Notes: generated by a model not told the origin, from the sequence alone. 64,000 nt of DNA from Bradyrhizobium symbiodeficiens (GCF_002266465.3 NZ_CP029427.2:4094501-4158500); one strand, 5' to 3'. Positions 35,082 to 47,751 are shown, counted from the first letter of the stretch. Made by a program: numbers and translations.

Positions 35082-37169
35082 TTACTGGCCTCCAAAGCCG
35101 AACATGAACCAGGTGATCAGACCGGCGGCGCCGATCAGCATGGCGAACGCGTAGTGATAGAGATAGCCGGTCTGGATCTTCACGACGTTGCGGGTGACGT
35201 CCAGGACGCGGGCCGAGACGCCGTCGGGACCGAGTCCGTCGATGATGAAGCCGTCGCCCTTCTTCCAGAGCTGATAGCCGATCCACTTCGCCGGACGGAC
35301 GAAGATGATGTCGTAGAGTTCGTCGAAGTACCATTTGTTGAGCAGGAACTTGTACAGCATCGGCTGCGTGTTCGCGAGCTCGACCGGCAGATAGGGCCGT
35401 CGGATGTAGAACAGATACGACACCAGGAAGCCCAGCACCATCATCACCGTCGGCAAGAAGGCGATGGTCTCGGGGATGTGGTGCATGTCCTCGATGATGT
35501 GCGGGTTCATCTTCACGGATTCGCGGAAGAACTCCTCGATGCCGTGACCGGCGAACAGCTCCTTGAACGGGAAGCCGGCAACGATGGAGCCGACCGCGAG
35601 CACGCCGATCGGGATCAGCATCCAGATCGGAGCCTCGTGCGCGGCCTCGTAGTGATGCTCGTCATGCGGCTCGCCGTGGAAGGTCTTGAAGATCAGGCGC
35701 CAGGAATAGAACGAGGTCAGGCCGGCGGCGACGACCGTCATCAGGAAGCCGTACACCGCGAACGGGTTGTGCGAGGCATAGGCGGACTCGATGATCGCGT
35801 CCTTGGAGAAATAGCCGGCGGTGAGCGGGAAGCCTGTCAGCGCCAGGGTGCCGACCACCATCACCGCATAGGTGTAGGGGATCTTCTTCCAGAGCCCGCC
35901 CATGTTGCGGATGTCCTGCTCGTGGTGCATCGCGTAGATCACCGAGCCGCTGCCTAAGAACAGCAGCGCCTTGAAGAAGGCGTGCGTGAACAAATGGAAC
36001 ATGCCGACCGAATAGGCCCCTGCTCCCATCGCCACGAACATGTAGCCGAGCTGCGAACAGGTCGAATAGGCAACGATGCGCTTGATGTCGTTCTGCACGA
36101 GGCCGATTGTCGCCGCGAAGAACGCGGTGGTGGCGCCGAAGAACATCACGACGGCCTGCGCGTTCGGGGCGAGCTCGAACAGCGGCGACAGGCGCGCCAC
36201 CATGAAGACGCCGGCGGTGACCATGGTCGCGGCGTGGATCAGCGCCGACACCGGCGTCGGGCCTTCCATCGCGTCCGGCAGCCAGGTGTGCAGCAGGAAC
36301 TGCGCCGATTTGCCCATCGCGCCCATGAACAGCAGCAGGCAGGTCAGGGTCAGTGCGTCGGCGTGCCAGCCGAGGAAGTCGATGGTCTTGCCGGTCAGGC
36401 CGGGCGCAGCGTGGAAGATCGTCTCGAAATCGGTCGAGCCGGCCAGCAGGAAGATCGCGAAGATGCCGAGCGCAAAACCGAAGTCGCCGACGCGATTGAC
36501 CACGAAGGCCTTGATCGCCGCCGCGTTCGCCGACGGCTTCTGGTACCAGAAGCCGATCAGCAGATAGCTGGCCAGACCCACGCCCTCCCAGCCGAAGAAC
36601 AGCTGCACGAGGTTGTCCGCGGTCACCAGCATCAGCATCGCGAAGGTGAACAATGAGAGGTAGCCGAAGAAGCGGGGCCGGTTCGGATCCTCGTCCATGT
36701 AGCCGATGGAATAGAGGTGCACGAGCGAGGACACGGTCGTCACCACTACCAGCATCACGGCGGTGAGCGTATCGACCCGCAGCGTCCAGAAGACCTGGAG
36801 GTCGCCGGACACGATCCACGGCAGCAGCGGAATCCTGATGTCGTGGTGCATGAAGCCGACATCGACCAGCGTCATCCAGGACAGCGCGGCCGAGACGAAC
36901 AGCAGCGCGGTCGTGATCAGCTCGGCGCCGCGCGAGCCCGCCGCCGGCGGCTCGGAGACGTGATGGTCGTCGTGGGCGTGATCGTCGTGGCCATGGTCGT
37001 CATGTCCATGCGAGCCATGGGCTGCCGACGCGTGCGCGTCGCCATGACCGTGGTCGCCGTGATGATCGAGCTCGTCACCCGAGGGGTTGCGGGCATGCGC
37101 GCCGAACAGCGCGATCAGGCCGGCGAGGACGGCGCCGAGCAGAGGCAGAAAAACGATTGCCTGAACCAT
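35082..37169 (-). CDS. nuoL: NADH-quinone oxidoreductase subunit L, with a His-rich loop
   Basis: 695 residues, the distal antiporter-like subunit of complex I with the long lateral helix. Core motif [42 protein letters not shown], and [18 protein letters not shown] follow. Unusual is a 14-histidine segment (residues 36-70: repeats of Asp-His-Gly-His and His-Asp-Asp-His) directly after the first membrane helix, where most homologues have a short loop. The segment resembles the metal-binding tails of CDF transporters. It is in frame within an otherwise intact gene. Confidence 0.97.
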   Translation of the reverse strand: MVQAIVFLPLLGAVLAGLIALFGAHARNPSGDELDHHGDHGHGDAHASAAHGSHGHDDHGHDDHAHDDHHVSEPPAAGSRGAELITTALLFVSAALSWMTLVDVGFMHHDIRIPLLPWIVSGDLQVFWTLRVDTLTAVMLVVVTTVSSLVHLYSIGYMDEDPNRPRFFGYLSLFTFAMLMLVTADNLVQLFFGWEGVGLASYLLIGFWYQKPSANAAAIKAFVVNRVGDFGFALGIFAIFLLAGSTDFETIFHAAPGLTGKTIDFLGWHADALTLTCLLLFMGAMGKSAQFLLHTWLPDAMEGPTPVSALIHAATMVTAGVFMVARLSPLFELAPNAQAVVMFFGATTAFFAATIGLVQNDIKRIVAYSTCSQLGYMFVAMGAGAYSVGMFHLFTHAFFKALLFLGSGSVIYAMHHEQDIRNMGGLWKKIPYTYAVMVVGTLALTGFPLTAGYFSKDAIIESAYASHNPFAVYGFLMTVVAAGLTSFYSWRLIFKTFHGEPHDEHHYEAAHEAPIWMLIPIGVLAVGSIVAGFPFKELFAGHGIEEFFRESVKMNPHIIEDMHHIPETIAFLPTVMMVLGFLVSYLFYIRRPYLPVELANTQPMLYKFLLNKWYFDELYDIIFVRPAKWIGYQLWKKGDGFIIDGLGPDGVSARVLDVTRNVVKIQTGYLYHYAFAMLIGAAGLITWFMFGFGGQ

Positions 37170-37177
37170 TTGAGAGC

Positions 37178-37486
37178 TCAGCCCTTCATCAGATTGACGT
37201 CCTCAACCGCGATCGAGCCGCGGTTGCGGAAATAGACCACTAGGATGGCGAGACCGATCGCAGCTTCAGCAGCCGCGACAGTGAGCACCAGAAGCGCGAA
37301 GACCTGGCCGACGATGTCGCCGAGAAAGGTCGAGAACGCCACGAGGTTGATGTTGACCGAGAGCAGGATCAGCTCGATCGACATCAGGATGACGATGATG
37401 TTCTTGCGGTTCAGGAAGATGCCGAGGATGCCGAGCGTGAACAGGATCGCGCCGACCGCCAGATAATGTCCGAGCCCGATCGTCAT
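37178..37486 (-). CDS. nuoK: NADH-quinone oxidoreductase subunit K
   Basis: 102 residues, three membrane helices. Conserved Glu residues in [19 protein letters not shown] and [23 protein letters not shown], part of the proton path next to NuoJ and NuoN. The ATG at 37486 overlaps the nuoJ stop (ATGA) and gives the standard length; a start three codons upstream is possible but atypical. Confidence 0.96.
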   Translation of the reverse strand: MTIGLGHYLAVGAILFTLGILGIFLNRKNIIVILMSIELILLSVNINLVAFSTFLGDIVGQVFALLVLTVAAAEAAIGLAILVVYFRNRGSIAVEDVNLMKG

Positions 37487-38121
37487 TTCACCCACTCCGC
37501 AGCGTCAGAGTCCTGGAGCCCCTGCCCCGGCGCCACCTTGCGCATCGCCATCGCCATGTCGGGCGTGCGCGCGTTCTGAACGTTGATGTCCTGCCGCTTC
37601 ACGCTCGCCTTGTGGCGCAGCGTCAGCACGATGGCGCCAATCATGGCGACCAGAAGCACCATGCCCGAGAGCTGGAAGTAGTAGATGTACTTCGTATACA
37701 GCACGAGGCCGAGCGCCTCGGTATTCGAGACGTTGGTCGGGATCGGCGCCGTGATGGTCTTGCTCACGGTTGGGTTGATGATCCAGGCGCCGACGGTCAG
37801 CAGCAATTCGAACAGGAAGATGCCGCCGATCACCAGGCCCACCGGCAGGTACTGGATGAAGCCCTCGCGCAGCTCGACGAAATCCACGTCGAGCATCATG
37901 ATGACGAACAGGAACAGCACCGCGACCGCGCCGACATAGACGACGATCAGCATCATGCCGAGGAATTCGGCGCCCATCAGCACGAACAGGCCGGAGGCGT
38001 TGACGAAGGCCAGGATCAGGTACAGCACGGAGTGCACGGGATTGCGCGAGACAATCACCATCACCGCCGAGGCGACGCAGACGCCGGCGAAGAGATAGAA
38101 GAACAGCGCGGGAAGGATCAT
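37483..38121 (-). CDS. nuoJ: NADH-quinone oxidoreductase subunit J
   Basis: 212 residues with five membrane helices. The conserved helix [31 protein letters not shown] is the TM3 with the pi-bulge that couples quinone reduction to pumping. The C-terminal tail after [12 protein letters not shown] is polar and of the length usual in rhizobia. Overlaps nuoK by four bases. Confidence 0.96.
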   Translation of the reverse strand: MILPALFFYLFAGVCVASAVMVIVSRNPVHSVLYLILAFVNASGLFVLMGAEFLGMMLIVVYVGAVAVLFLFVIMMLDVDFVELREGFIQYLPVGLVIGGIFLFELLLTVGAWIINPTVSKTITAPIPTNVSNTEALGLVLYTKYIYYFQLSGMVLLVAMIGAIVLTLRHKASVKRQDINVQNARTPDMAMAMRKVAPGQGLQDSDAAEWVK

Positions 38122-38130
38122 GCTCTCATC

Positions 38131-38625
38131 TCACCGGTAAGGCGCGTCGAGCTCGATCGCCTTCGCGATCTCGCGTTCCCAGCGGTCGCCGTTGGCGAGC
38201 AGCTTGGCCTTGTCATAGAACAGTTCCTCGCGGGTCTCGGTCGCGAACTCGAAGTTCGGACCTTCGACGATGGCATCGACCGGGCAGGCCTCCTGGCAGA
38301 GGCCGCAATAGATGCACTTCACCATGTCGATGTCGTAGCGCACGGTGCGGCGGGTGCCGTCGTTGCGGCGCGGACCGGCTTCGATGGTGATAGCCTGCGC
38401 CGGGCAGACCGCTTCGCAGAGCTTGCAGGCGATGCAGCGCTCTTCGCCGTTCGGATAGCGGCGCAGCGCATGCTCGCCGCGGAAGCGCGGCGAGATCGGG
38501 CCCTTCTCGAACGGATAGTTCAGCGTCGGCTTCGGCTGGAAGAAATAGCGCATGGCGAGGAAGAACGCCGAGACGAATTCCGACAGCAGGAGCGAGCGTG
38601 CAGTGGCGTTGACGTTGATACCCAT
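38131..38625 (-). CDS. nuoI: NADH-quinone oxidoreductase subunit I
   Basis: 164 residues. Peripheral subunit holding the two [4Fe-4S] clusters N6a and N6b: [12 protein letters not shown] and [12 protein letters not shown], each with the C-x2-C-x2-C-x3-CP ferredoxin pattern. Passes electrons to N2 in NuoB. The ATG at 38625 ([17 protein letters not shown]) gives the usual length; upstream frame belongs to the nuoH region. Lies eight bases after nuoH. Confidence 0.97.
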   Translation of the reverse strand: MGINVNATARSLLLSEFVSAFFLAMRYFFQPKPTLNYPFEKGPISPRFRGEHALRRYPNGEERCIACKLCEAVCPAQAITIEAGPRRNDGTRRTVRYDIDMVKCIYCGLCQEACPVDAIVEGPNFEFATETREELFYDKAKLLANGDRWEREIAKAIELDAPYR

Positions 38626-38633
38626 GACGGCCC

Positions 38634-39701
38634 TCACTTCGGCGCGATGCCGGCGAACTGCAGCACGCCGGCCACCACTATCACCATCGCCAGCGACAGC
38701 GGCAGGAACACCTTCCAGCCGAGGCGCATCAGTTGATCGTAGCGGTAGCGCGGCACGATCGCCTTGGCCATCGCGAACAGGAAGAACATGAAGAAGACTT
38801 TGAGCGAGAACCAGATGATCCCCGGCACCCAGTTGAAGGGGGGCAGGTCGACCGGCGGCAACCAGCCTCCGAGGAACAGGATCGTCGCCATCGCGCACAT
38901 CGTGACGATCGCGACATACTCGCCGAGCATGAACAAGAGATACGGGGTCGAGCCGTACTCGACCATGAAGCCGGCAACGAGCTCGGATTCAGCTTCCACG
39001 AGGTCGAACGGCGGGCGGTTGGTCTCCGCCAGCGCCGAGACGTAGAACACCACGAACATCGGGAACAGCGGCCACACGTACCAGTTCAGGATGGTCAGCT
39101 GCGGCAGTCCGATCAGGCTGGCGAGCCCGCGGACGTGCTGGGCCTCGACCACGGCCGAGAGGTTCAGCGTGCCGGCGCAGAGCAGCACCGTGATGATGAC
39201 GAAGCCGATCGAGACTTCGTAGGACACCATCTGCGCCGCCGAGCGCAGCGCGGCCAGGAACGGATACTTCGAGTTCGACGACCAGCCGGCCATGATGATG
39301 CCGTAGATCGACAGCGACGAGATCGCGAAGATGAAGAGGATGCCGACATTGATGTCGGCGATGACCCAGCCGAGATTGGTCGGGATCACCGCCCAGGCGG
39401 CAAGCGCGAGCACGCACGACACCAGCGGCGCCAGCAGGAACACGCCCTTGTTGGCGCCGGCCGGAATGATCGGCTCCTTCAGCACGAACTTCAAAAGGTC
39501 CGCGAAGGATTGCAGCAGGCCCCAGGGGCCGACCACGTTCGGGCCGCGCCGGATCTGCACCGCCGCCCAGATCTTGCGGTCGGCGAGCAGGATGTAGGCG
39601 ATCGCGATCAGCAGGACGACGAGCACCAGGACGCTCTGCGCGATCATGATGATCAGCGGCCAGAGAAAACCGGTCCAGAATGCGCTTTCGAAGAATTCCA
39701 T
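38634..39701 (-). CDS. nuoH: NADH-quinone oxidoreductase subunit H
   Basis: 355 residues with eight to nine helices. Forms the quinone-binding chamber with NuoB and NuoD. Hallmarks: [57 protein letters not shown] and [20 protein letters not shown]. The Glu-rich loop EAESE is intact. Four bases after nuoG, so probably coupled. Confidence 0.97.
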   Translation of the reverse strand: MEFFESAFWTGFLWPLIIMIAQSVLVLVVLLIAIAYILLADRKIWAAVQIRRGPNVVGPWGLLQSFADLLKFVLKEPIIPAGANKGVFLLAPLVSCVLALAAWAVIPTNLGWVIADINVGILFIFAISSLSIYGIIMAGWSSNSKYPFLAALRSAAQMVSYEVSIGFVIITVLLCAGTLNLSAVVEAQHVRGLASLIGLPQLTILNWYVWPLFPMFVVFYVSALAETNRPPFDLVEAESELVAGFMVEYGSTPYLLFMLGEYVAIVTMCAMATILFLGGWLPPVDLPPFNWVPGIIWFSLKVFFMFFLFAMAKAIVPRYRYDQLMRLGWKVFLPLSLAMVIVVAGVLQFAGIAPK

Positions 39702-39705
39702 CGGC

Positions 39706-41781
39706 TCACTCCGCTGCGGTCAGCATCTGCCCGGAGGCAAGCCGCGAACATTCCGCCATCACGGCGGACGCACGCGCGATTGGGTTGGTCAAATAGAAGT
39801 CCTCGATCCGCGGCTTGAACGGCGCCTTCTCGGGCGAACCGCCCTTCCCCGCCAGCTTCTTGATCTGGTCGGCCGAGCCGGCCTCGATCTGGTCGAGACG
39901 GATCAAATGCGGCACGGCCTTGAAGATCGCCTGGCGCAGCGCCGCAAGCGAGTCGTAGCCGAGCTTCTTGCCGAGCGCCTCCGACAGCGCGCGGATGATC
40001 GCCCAGTCCTCGCGGGCTTCGCCCGGCGGGAACGCGGCGCGTCCCGTCATCTGCACCCGGCCTTCGGTGTTGACGTAGATCGCGGACTTCTCGGTGTAGG
40101 CGGCGGCCGGCAGGATGACGTCGGCGCGATGCGCGCCGCGGTCGCCATGGGTGCCGATATAGACGACGAAGGTGCCGTCAGGCGCGCTGATCTCGTCGGC
40201 ACCGAGCAGGAACAGCAGGTCCAGCGTGCCGAACGTCGTCATCTGCGCGGCGTTCAAGCCCCCGCCGGTTGCGGAGAAGCCGATGTCGAGCGCACCGACG
40301 CGCGAAGCGCTCTCGTGCAGCACGCCAAAGCCGTTCCAGCCGTCCTTGAGCGCACCGACATCGAGCGCGAGCTTGGCGGCGCTGGCGAGAATGGCGGCGC
40401 CGTCGTGGCGCGAGGCCGCGCCCGCGCCGACCAGGATGATCGGATTCTTGGCGTTCTTCAGCACGTCCATGAAGGAGTGCTTGCCGGCCGCGAGCTCACC
40501 GAGGGTCTCGGTGCCTGCGCCGAGGTGGTCGTAATCGTAGGTCAGATCGGCCTTGGCGCCGATCACGCCGACCTTGAAGCCGCCGCTGCGCCAGCGCTTG
40601 CGGATGCGGGCGTTGAATACGGCCGCCTCTTTCCGCGGGTTCGCGCCGATGATGAGCAGCGCATCCGCCTGCTCCACGCCGGCCAGCGTCGGGTTGAAGA
40701 TGTAGGAGCCGCGGCCGAGCGCGGGATCGAAGGCATCGCCGCCCTGCACCGCCAGATTGTTCGAGCCGAACTTGGCGAGCAGATCCTTCAGCGCGAACAT
40801 CTCCTCGACGCCGGCGAGATCGCCTGCGATCGCGCCGATGCGCTTGCCGTCGGTGCGCGCCGCTTTCGCAGCGATCGCGGCAAAGGCTTCCGTCCAGCTC
40901 GCCGCGCGCAGCTTGCCGGCTTCGCGGATATAGGGCCGGTCGAGCCGCTGGGTGCGCAGGCCGTCGACGACGTGGCGGGTCTTGTCCGAGATCCACTCCT
41001 CGTTCACCGCCTCGTTGATGCGCGGCAGCACGCGCATGACTTCACGGCCGCGGGTGTCGACGCGGATCGCAGACCCAACGCCGTCCATGACGTCGATCGA
41101 CTGGGTCTTGCCGAGCTCCCACGGGCGCGCGGCAAACGCGTAAGGCTTCGAGGTCAGCGCGCCGACCGGGCAGATGTCGACGAGATTGCCCTGCAATTCC
41201 GAGGTCAGCGCGTGCTGGAGATAGGTCGTGATCTCCATGTCCTCGCCGCGGCCCGTGGCGCCCATCTCGGGCGCGCCGGCGACTTCCGCCGAGAAGCGGA
41301 CGCAGCGCGTGCACTGGATGCAGCGGTTCATCGAGGTCTTGACCAGCGCGCCGAGATATTTGTCCTCGACCGCGCGCTTGTTCTCGGCGAAGCGGCTGGT
41401 GTCGACACCATAGCCCATCGCCTGGTCCTGCAGATCGCACTCGCCGCCCTGGTCGCAGATCGGGCAATCCAGCGGATGGTTGATGAGAAGGAACTCCATC
41501 ACGCCTTCGCGCGCCTTCTTCACCATCGGCGAACGCGTGGAGATCTCCGGCGGCTCGCCCTTGGGGCCCGGACGGCAGTCGCGCACGCCCCAGGCGCAGC
41601 TCGCGACCGGCTTCGGGCCGCCCTTCACCTCGACGAGGCACATCCGGCAATTGCCCGCGATCGACAGCCGCTCGTGGTAGCAGAAGCGCGGAATCTCGGC
41701 ACCGGCCGCCTCGCACGCCTGAAGCAGCGTGTATTCGGCGGGAACATCGATCTCTTTGCCGTCGATGATGAGCTTGGTCAT
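39706..41781 (-). CDS. nuoG: NADH-quinone oxidoreductase subunit G
   Basis: 691 residues. N-terminal ferredoxin with the [2Fe-2S] ligands C34, C45, C48 and C62. The His-Cys cluster [18 protein letters not shown] follows, then [4Fe-4S] ligands in [10 protein letters not shown] and ICPVGAL, and a molybdopterin-oxidoreductase-like domain that carries no cofactor in this family. The ATG at 41781 ([14 protein letters not shown]) starts the ferredoxin; the open frame upstream belongs to antisense or out-of-frame nuoF sequence. Standard length for alphaproteobacteria. Five bases after nuoF. Confidence 0.97.
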   Translation of the reverse strand: MTKLIIDGKEIDVPAEYTLLQACEAAGAEIPRFCYHERLSIAGNCRMCLVEVKGGPKPVASCAWGVRDCRPGPKGEPPEISTRSPMVKKAREGVMEFLLINHPLDCPICDQGGECDLQDQAMGYGVDTSRFAENKRAVEDKYLGALVKTSMNRCIQCTRCVRFSAEVAGAPEMGATGRGEDMEITTYLQHALTSELQGNLVDICPVGALTSKPYAFAARPWELGKTQSIDVMDGVGSAIRVDTRGREVMRVLPRINEAVNEEWISDKTRHVVDGLRTQRLDRPYIREAGKLRAASWTEAFAAIAAKAARTDGKRIGAIAGDLAGVEEMFALKDLLAKFGSNNLAVQGGDAFDPALGRGSYIFNPTLAGVEQADALLIIGANPRKEAAVFNARIRKRWRSGGFKVGVIGAKADLTYDYDHLGAGTETLGELAAGKHSFMDVLKNAKNPIILVGAGAASRHDGAAILASAAKLALDVGALKDGWNGFGVLHESASRVGALDIGFSATGGGLNAAQMTTFGTLDLLFLLGADEISAPDGTFVVYIGTHGDRGAHRADVILPAAAYTEKSAIYVNTEGRVQMTGRAAFPPGEAREDWAIIRALSEALGKKLGYDSLAALRQAIFKAVPHLIRLDQIEAGSADQIKKLAGKGGSPEKAPFKPRIEDFYLTNPIARASAVMAECSRLASGQMLTAAE

Positions 41782-41786
41782 GTCTC

Positions 41787-43112
<1,326 letters not shown>

Positions 43113-43127
43113 ATCAGTGCTTTCCGA

Positions 43128-43328
43128 TCAACGAATGGACTGCTTGTAGGCAAGTCCGGCGGCGCAGACGGCGAAGATCAGCGCCCAGAGCAGACTGGTC
43201 TCCTGCGTCGCGTTCATGATGAAACGCTGCAGCAGGAACATGAAAGCGGCCGCGACCGCGGCGTGCATGGCGACGAAGCCCCATTTCTTCACGGCCCCGT
43301 TCCCTCCAATTGCGGGGAGATCACCCAT
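43128..43328 (-). CDS. Small membrane protein encoded between nuoE and nuoF
   Basis: 66 residues. Two hydrophobic helices (about 17-36, FVAMHAAVAAAFMFLLQRFI; about 44-61, SLLWALIFAVCAAGLAY) with basic ends (VKKWG, YKQSIR). Its ATG overlaps the nuoE TGA (TGATG), and nuoF starts 15 bases after its stop, so it is translated as part of the operon. It is not one of the 14 core complex I subunits, and no family was recognised. An accessory or assembly role is possible but only inferred from position. Confidence 0.75.
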   Translation of the reverse strand: MGDLPAIGGNGAVKKWGFVAMHAAVAAAFMFLLQRFIMNATQETSLLWALIFAVCAAGLAYKQSIR

Positions 43329-43939
43329 CAGGTGCTCTCCTTCAGCGTGGTCGGTCCGCCCATCGGCGCCGAGAACTGGCGGCCGTTCTGCGGACCGGGC
43401 TTGGGCGGATTGCCCGAAGCGAAACCGTCGAGCACCTTGCCGAAGCTTTCCTTGGTCAGGTCCTCGTAGGTGTCCTTACCGATCATGACCATCGGCGCGT
43501 TCACGCAGGCACCGAGGCACTCGACCTCCTCCCAGCTGAAATTGCCGTCCTTGGACAGATGGAAGGGCTCGTGATGGATGCGGTGCTCGCAGACGTGGAT
43601 CAGATCCTCGGCGCCCCGCAGCCGGCACGGCGTGGTGCCGCAGACCTGGACGTGGGCCTTCTTGCCGACGGGGGCGAGCTGGAACATCGTGTAGAAGGTC
43701 GCGACTTCGAGCACGCGGATATAGGGCATGTCGAGCATGTCGGCGATGACGCGGATCGCGGCTTCCGAGACCCAGCCGTCGTGCTGCTCCTGCGCGCGCC
43801 AGAGAATGGCGATGACGGCGGAGGCCTGGCGTCCGGCCGGATATTTCGCGATCTGCTGCTTGGCGAATGCGAGATTCTCCTCCGTGAACGCAAAGCTCGC
43901 GGGCTGAACTTCCTTCGGTGCTAATCGGCGAACGGACAT
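43328..43939 (-). CDS. nuoE: NADH-quinone oxidoreductase subunit E
   Basis: 203 residues. Thioredoxin-like [2Fe-2S] subunit (cluster N1a) of the NADH module: [15 protein letters not shown] and [15 protein letters not shown] hold the four Cys. N-terminal helical part with [34 protein letters not shown] is typical. It begins 12 bases after the FkbM methyltransferase gene rather than directly after nuoD, and its stop overlaps the small membrane protein start. Confidence 0.97.
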   Translation of the reverse strand: MSVRRLAPKEVQPASFAFTEENLAFAKQQIAKYPAGRQASAVIAILWRAQEQHDGWVSEAAIRVIADMLDMPYIRVLEVATFYTMFQLAPVGKKAHVQVCGTTPCRLRGAEDLIHVCEHRIHHEPFHLSKDGNFSWEEVECLGACVNAPMVMIGKDTYEDLTKESFGKVLDGFASGNPPKPGPQNGRQFSAPMGGPTTLKEST

Positions 43940-43951
43940 CTCTTCAATCTC

Positions 43952-44917
43952 TCACTGCATGCGGCGCGCAGTTTTCGCATTCAGGGCTTCGATCCTGTCC
44001 TGCCAAAATGCGCTTGCGGTGCCGAAAACGTTGTAGCCGACGTGGGTCGAGACCTTGATGCGGTCGAGGATCGACAGCTCGGTCACGGTCTCCATCCGGT
44101 TGCTGCGCGGATCGAACACGATCAGCTTCAGCGGGGTCTGTTCGAGGATGAAGCGCGACACCGCATGAGAGCGGTCGCTGCCGTGCTCCTCGCACATGAT
44201 GACGCTGTCGGCCTGGAGCAGACGCGCGCCGCCCTTGATCGCCTCGATCTCGACGCCCTCGACGTCGAGCTTGATCAGGTACTTGCCGGCGCTTGCCACC
44301 TTGCCGTCCTCGATCAGATTGTCGAGTGCGATGACCGGCACCTCCTCACCGCCCGCGGACGGAGCGCCGGCGATGCTGAAGGCCTCGTGCTTGGTGCCCG
44401 ACAGGCGCGCGGTGCCGCGGCTGGCGCCGATCGCGCATTTCATGGTTTCGAAGCGATTGCCGTTGACGCGGGCGTTGTTGGCGAGCTTCGGGTAGTTCTG
44501 CCCCGACGGCTCGATCGCGATCGCCTTATGCGAGCCGAACGGCTTGCTCGACACCAGCACCGACCAATAGCCGTAATTGGCACCGCAATCGAGCAGCGTG
44601 TAGTCGACGTCGACGCTGTCTGCGAACAGCAACTCGAGCTCGTCCTCGTAATTGTAGGATCGGTTGAGCAGCTTGCTCCAATAGCCGTCGCCGTAAGGGA
44701 ATTCGAACACGGCGTCGGGATTGAGCCGGATCGCGATGTTGCGCTCCGGCAGCGTCTTCCGCAGCAGATTCGCGCAGGCGATGTAGCCCATGTGCGAGAA
44801 GTGCGAGGAGATCTTCGATCCCGTCACCAGCGCCAAGGCAGCCGTCCGCTCCCACAGGTTGGCCCCTTCAAGGGCCCCCGAGGCGCGGTCGAACTGGATT
44901 GGCGCCTGCTGCCCCAT
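43952..44917 (-). CDS. FkbM-family methyltransferase inside the nuo operon
   Basis: 321 residues. SAM-binding fold: motif I LLDCGANYGYWSVLV (about 108-122), acidic motif IAIEPSGQNYPKLANNARVNG (about 133-153), and the FkbM signature LIKLDVEGVEIEAIKGGARLL. Such enzymes O-methylate sugars or other small molecules, or in some cases proteins. The ATG overlaps the nuoD stop by one base (TGATG) and nuoE follows 12 bases later, so it is expressed with complex I. Not a known complex I subunit; the substrate is unknown. Whether it modifies NuoD or quinone, or merely rides on the operon, cannot be told. Confidence 0.85.
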   Translation of the reverse strand: MGQQAPIQFDRASGALEGANLWERTAALALVTGSKISSHFSHMGYIACANLLRKTLPERNIAIRLNPDAVFEFPYGDGYWSKLLNRSYNYEDELELLFADSVDVDYTLLDCGANYGYWSVLVSSKPFGSHKAIAIEPSGQNYPKLANNARVNGNRFETMKCAIGASRGTARLSGTKHEAFSIAGAPSAGGEEVPVIALDNLIEDGKVASAGKYLIKLDVEGVEIEAIKGGARLLQADSVIMCEEHGSDRSHAVSRFILEQTPLKLIVFDPRSNRMETVTELSILDRIKVSTHVGYNVFGTASAFWQDRIEALNAKTARRMQ

Positions 44918-46113
44918 CACCGATCGACCTCTCCGAACACGATGTCGAGCGAGCCGAGGATGGCCGAGACGTCGGCGAGCAGATGGCCGCGGCAGATATG
45001 GTCCATGGCCTGCAGATGCGCAAAGCCGGGCGCGCGGATCTTGCACTTGTAGGGCTTGTTGGTGCCGTCGGAGATCAGATAGACGCCGAACTCGCCCTTG
45101 GGCGCCTCGACCGCGGCGTAGACTTCACCGGCGGGCACGTGGACGCCTTCGGTGTAGAGCTTGAAGTGATGGATCAGCGCTTCCATCGAGCGCTTCATCT
45201 CGCCACGGCGCGGCGGAGCGACCTTGTTGTCTTCGACGACGACCGGCCCCTTCCCCTCGGGCGCGTTCAGCTTCTGGATGCACTGCCTCATGATGCGCAC
45301 CGACTGGCGCATCTCTTCCATGCGGATCAGATAGCGGTCGTAGCAGTCGCCGTTTTTGCCGATCGGGATGTCGAAATCCATCTCGGCGTAGCATTCATAG
45401 GGCTGCGACTTGCGCAAATCCCAGGCCGCGCCCGAGCCGCGCACCATCACGCCCGAGAAGCCCCACTCCCAGGCTTCCTTCAGCGGCACCACGCCGATGT
45501 CGACGTTGCGCTGCTTGAAGATGCGGTTGGCGGTGAGAAGACGGTCGAGATCGTCCACCACCTTGAGGAACGGATCGCACCAGGCCTCGATGTCGTCGAC
45601 CAGCTTCTGCGGCAAATCCTGATGCACGCCGCCGACGCGGAAGAAGGCCGCGTGCATACGGCTGCCCGAGGCGCGCTCGTAGAACACCATCAGCTTTTCG
45701 CGCTCTTCGAAGCCCCACAGCGGCGGGGTCAGCGCGCCGACGTCCATCGCCTGCGTGGTGACGTTGAGCAGATGCGACAGGATGCGGCCGATCTCGCAAT
45801 AGAGCACGCGGATGAGCTGGCCGCGGCGCGGCACCTCGATGCCGAGCAGCTTCTCGGCCGCCATGCAGAAGGCGTGCTCCTGGTTCATCGGCGCGACGTA
45901 GTCGAGCCGGTCGAAATACGGGATCGCCTGCAGATAGGTCTTCTGCTCGATCAGCTTCTCGGTGCCGCGATGCAGCAGGCCGATATGGGGGTCGACACGC
46001 GCGACGACTTCGCCATCCAATTCGAGCACGAGACGCAACACTCCGTGGGCCGCCGGATGCTGCGGCCCGAAGTTGATGGTGAAGTTGCGAAGCTGTTCGG
46101 GTTGCTCGTTCAT
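44917..46113 (-). CDS. nuoD: NADH-quinone oxidoreductase subunit D
   Basis: 398 residues, 49-kDa subunit that forms the quinone site with NuoB. N-terminal [22 protein letters not shown] with the quinone-binding His, [14 protein letters not shown], and [18 protein letters not shown]-terminus [12 protein letters not shown] is the normal end of the family. Its stop overlaps the FkbM gene. Two bases separate it from nuoC. Confidence 0.97.
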   Translation of the reverse strand: MNEQPEQLRNFTINFGPQHPAAHGVLRLVLELDGEVVARVDPHIGLLHRGTEKLIEQKTYLQAIPYFDRLDYVAPMNQEHAFCMAAEKLLGIEVPRRGQLIRVLYCEIGRILSHLLNVTTQAMDVGALTPPLWGFEEREKLMVFYERASGSRMHAAFFRVGGVHQDLPQKLVDDIEAWCDPFLKVVDDLDRLLTANRIFKQRNVDIGVVPLKEAWEWGFSGVMVRGSGAAWDLRKSQPYECYAEMDFDIPIGKNGDCYDRYLIRMEEMRQSVRIMRQCIQKLNAPEGKGPVVVEDNKVAPPRRGEMKRSMEALIHHFKLYTEGVHVPAGEVYAAVEAPKGEFGVYLISDGTNKPYKCKIRAPGFAHLQAMDHICRGHLLADVSAILGSLDIVFGEVDR

Positions 46114-46115
46114 GA

Positions 46116-46730
46116 TCAGACCTTCGGTCCCGCTTTTTCATCACCCGGAAGGACCGGATAGTCCGCCCCCTCCCACGGAGACAAAAAGTCGAACTTGCGG
46201 AATTCCTGGTTGAGCCGGACGGGCTCGTACACCACCCGCTTCTCCTGGTCGTCGTAGCGGACCTCGACGAAACCAGTGGTCGGGAAATCCTTCCGCAGCG
46301 GATGGCCCTCGAAACCGTAATCGGTCAGCAGGCGCCGCATGTCGGGATGGCCGACGAAGAACACGCCATAGAGGTCGTAGGCCTCGCGCTCGAACCAGTC
46401 GGCGCCGGGAAACACCTCGATCAGCGACGGCACCTGGGTGGTCTCGTCGGCCTGCGCCTTGAGCCGGATCCGCGCGTTCAGGGTCGGTGACAGGAAGTGA
46501 TAGATCACGTCGAAGCGCTTCTCGCGCGAAGGATAATCCGCCGCCGTGATGTCGGTGAAGTTGATGAAACGACAGCTCGGATCGTCGCGGAGGTACTTGA
46601 CCACCTCGACGATCTTGCTGGCCTCAACATCGACCGAGAGCTGGTTGAATGCCACCGAATGACCGAGAGCGGCGCCCGGAAGCGCGCTCACGATCGTCTG
46701 CCCCAGGGCGTCGAGCTTGGCGTCGTCCAT
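46116..46730 (-). CDS. nuoC: NADH-quinone oxidoreductase subunit C
   Basis: 204 residues, 30-kDa subunit. Conserved [52 protein letters not shown] is diagnostic. The ATG at 46730 ([10 protein letters not shown]) lies 11 bases after nuoB; the longer upstream frame is the nuoB region out of frame. Separate from nuoD, not fused as in E. coli. Confidence 0.97.
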   Translation of the reverse strand: MDDAKLDALGQTIVSALPGAALGHSVAFNQLSVDVEASKIVEVVKYLRDDPSCRFINFTDITAADYPSREKRFDVIYHFLSPTLNARIRLKAQADETTQVPSLIEVFPGADWFEREAYDLYGVFFVGHPDMRRLLTDYGFEGHPLRKDFPTTGFVEVRYDDQEKRVVYEPVRLNQEFRKFDFLSPWEGADYPVLPGDEKAGPKV

Positions 46731-46741
46731 GACGTAAAACC

Positions 46742-47329
46742 TTAGCGTTCGATGGTGCCGGTGCGGCGGATCTTCTTCTGCAGCAGCAGCACGCCGTAGA
46801 GCAGCGCTTCCGCCGTGGGCGGGCAGCCCGGCACATAGATGTCGATCGGCACGATGCGGTCGCAGCCGCGCACGACCGAATAGGAATAGTGATAATAGCC
46901 GCCGCCATTGGCGCAGGAGCCCATCGAGATGACGTAGCGCGGCTCGGGCATCTGGTCGTAGACCTTGCGCAGCGCAGGCGCCATCTTGTTGGTCAGGGTG
47001 CCCGCGACGATCATCACGTCGGACTGGCGCGGCGAGGCACGGGGCGCGAAGCCGAAGCGCTCGACGTCGTAGCGCGGCATCGACACCTGCATCATCTCGA
47101 CCGCACAGCAGGCGAGACCGAAGGTCATCCACATCAGCGAGCCGGTACGGGCCCAGGTGATGAGGTCGTCGGTCGCGGCGACGAAGAAGCCCTTGTCGGA
47201 CAGCTCGGAGTTGACCTCGAGGAAGAACGGATCATTGGCTCCGACCGGCCTGCCGGTCGACGGATCCAGGATGCCCTTGGGGGCCGGCGCGATCGCCGGA
47301 CCTGTGGACGGCGCAGGGTTCAATCCCAT
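46742..47329 (-). CDS. nuoB: NADH-quinone oxidoreductase subunit B
   Basis: 195 residues. Carries cluster N2, the electron donor to quinone: the tandem Cys in [12 protein letters not shown], then [43 protein letters not shown]. The ATG at 47329 (MGLNPAPST) has GGGAG eight bases upstream and overlaps the end of nuoA by about ten bases; a start at 47350 would lengthen the overlap. The Pro/Ala-rich N-terminal extension before [16 protein letters not shown] is usual in this group. Confidence 0.97.
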   Translation of the reverse strand: MGLNPAPSTGPAIAPAPKGILDPSTGRPVGANDPFFLEVNSELSDKGFFVAATDDLITWARTGSLMWMTFGLACCAVEMMQVSMPRYDVERFGFAPRASPRQSDVMIVAGTLTNKMAPALRKVYDQMPEPRYVISMGSCANGGGYYHYSYSVVRGCDRIVPIDIYVPGCPPTAEALLYGVLLLQKKIRRTGTIER

Positions 47330-47685
47330 TCCAGAGCTCCCTTCTTCCATTCATAGGCGAACCCGACCGTCAGCACGCCGAGGAACACCACCATGGACCA
47401 GAAGCCGGTCGCGCCAAGCTTGCCGAACGCCACCGCCCAGGGAAACAGGAACGCCACCTCGAGGTCGAAGATGATGAAGAGGATGGCGACCAGATAGAAG
47501 CGGACGTCGAACTTCATGCGCGCGTCGTCGAAGGCGTTGAAACCGCACTCATACGCCGACAGCTTTTCCGGATCAGGCTGCTGGAACGCCACGATGAAGG
47601 GCGCGATCAGCAGCACGAGGCCGATGATAGCAGCTACCCCTATAAAGACGACGAGTGGAAGATAGTTCTGCAGAATGCCGCTCAT
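47320..47685 (-). CDS. nuoA: NADH-quinone oxidoreductase subunit A
   Basis: 121 residues, three helices. Conserved loop [43 protein letters not shown], including the quinone-site Cys and the Glu of TM2. First gene of the operon; the ATG at 47685 has AAGGG upstream. The longer frame to 47784 is non-coding promoter DNA. Expression is probably from the promoter near 47752-47780. Confidence 0.97.
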   Translation of the reverse strand: MSGILQNYLPLVVFIGVAAIIGLVLLIAPFIVAFQQPDPEKLSAYECGFNAFDDARMKFDVRFYLVAILFIIFDLEVAFLFPWAVAFGKLGATGFWSMVVFLGVLTVGFAYEWKKGALEWD

Positions 47686-47751
47686 TGGCGAGCCCTTTTT
47701 CCCGCAGCCTCGGGACAGCCACGGATTCGTCCGATTTGGAATTATTCTGAG

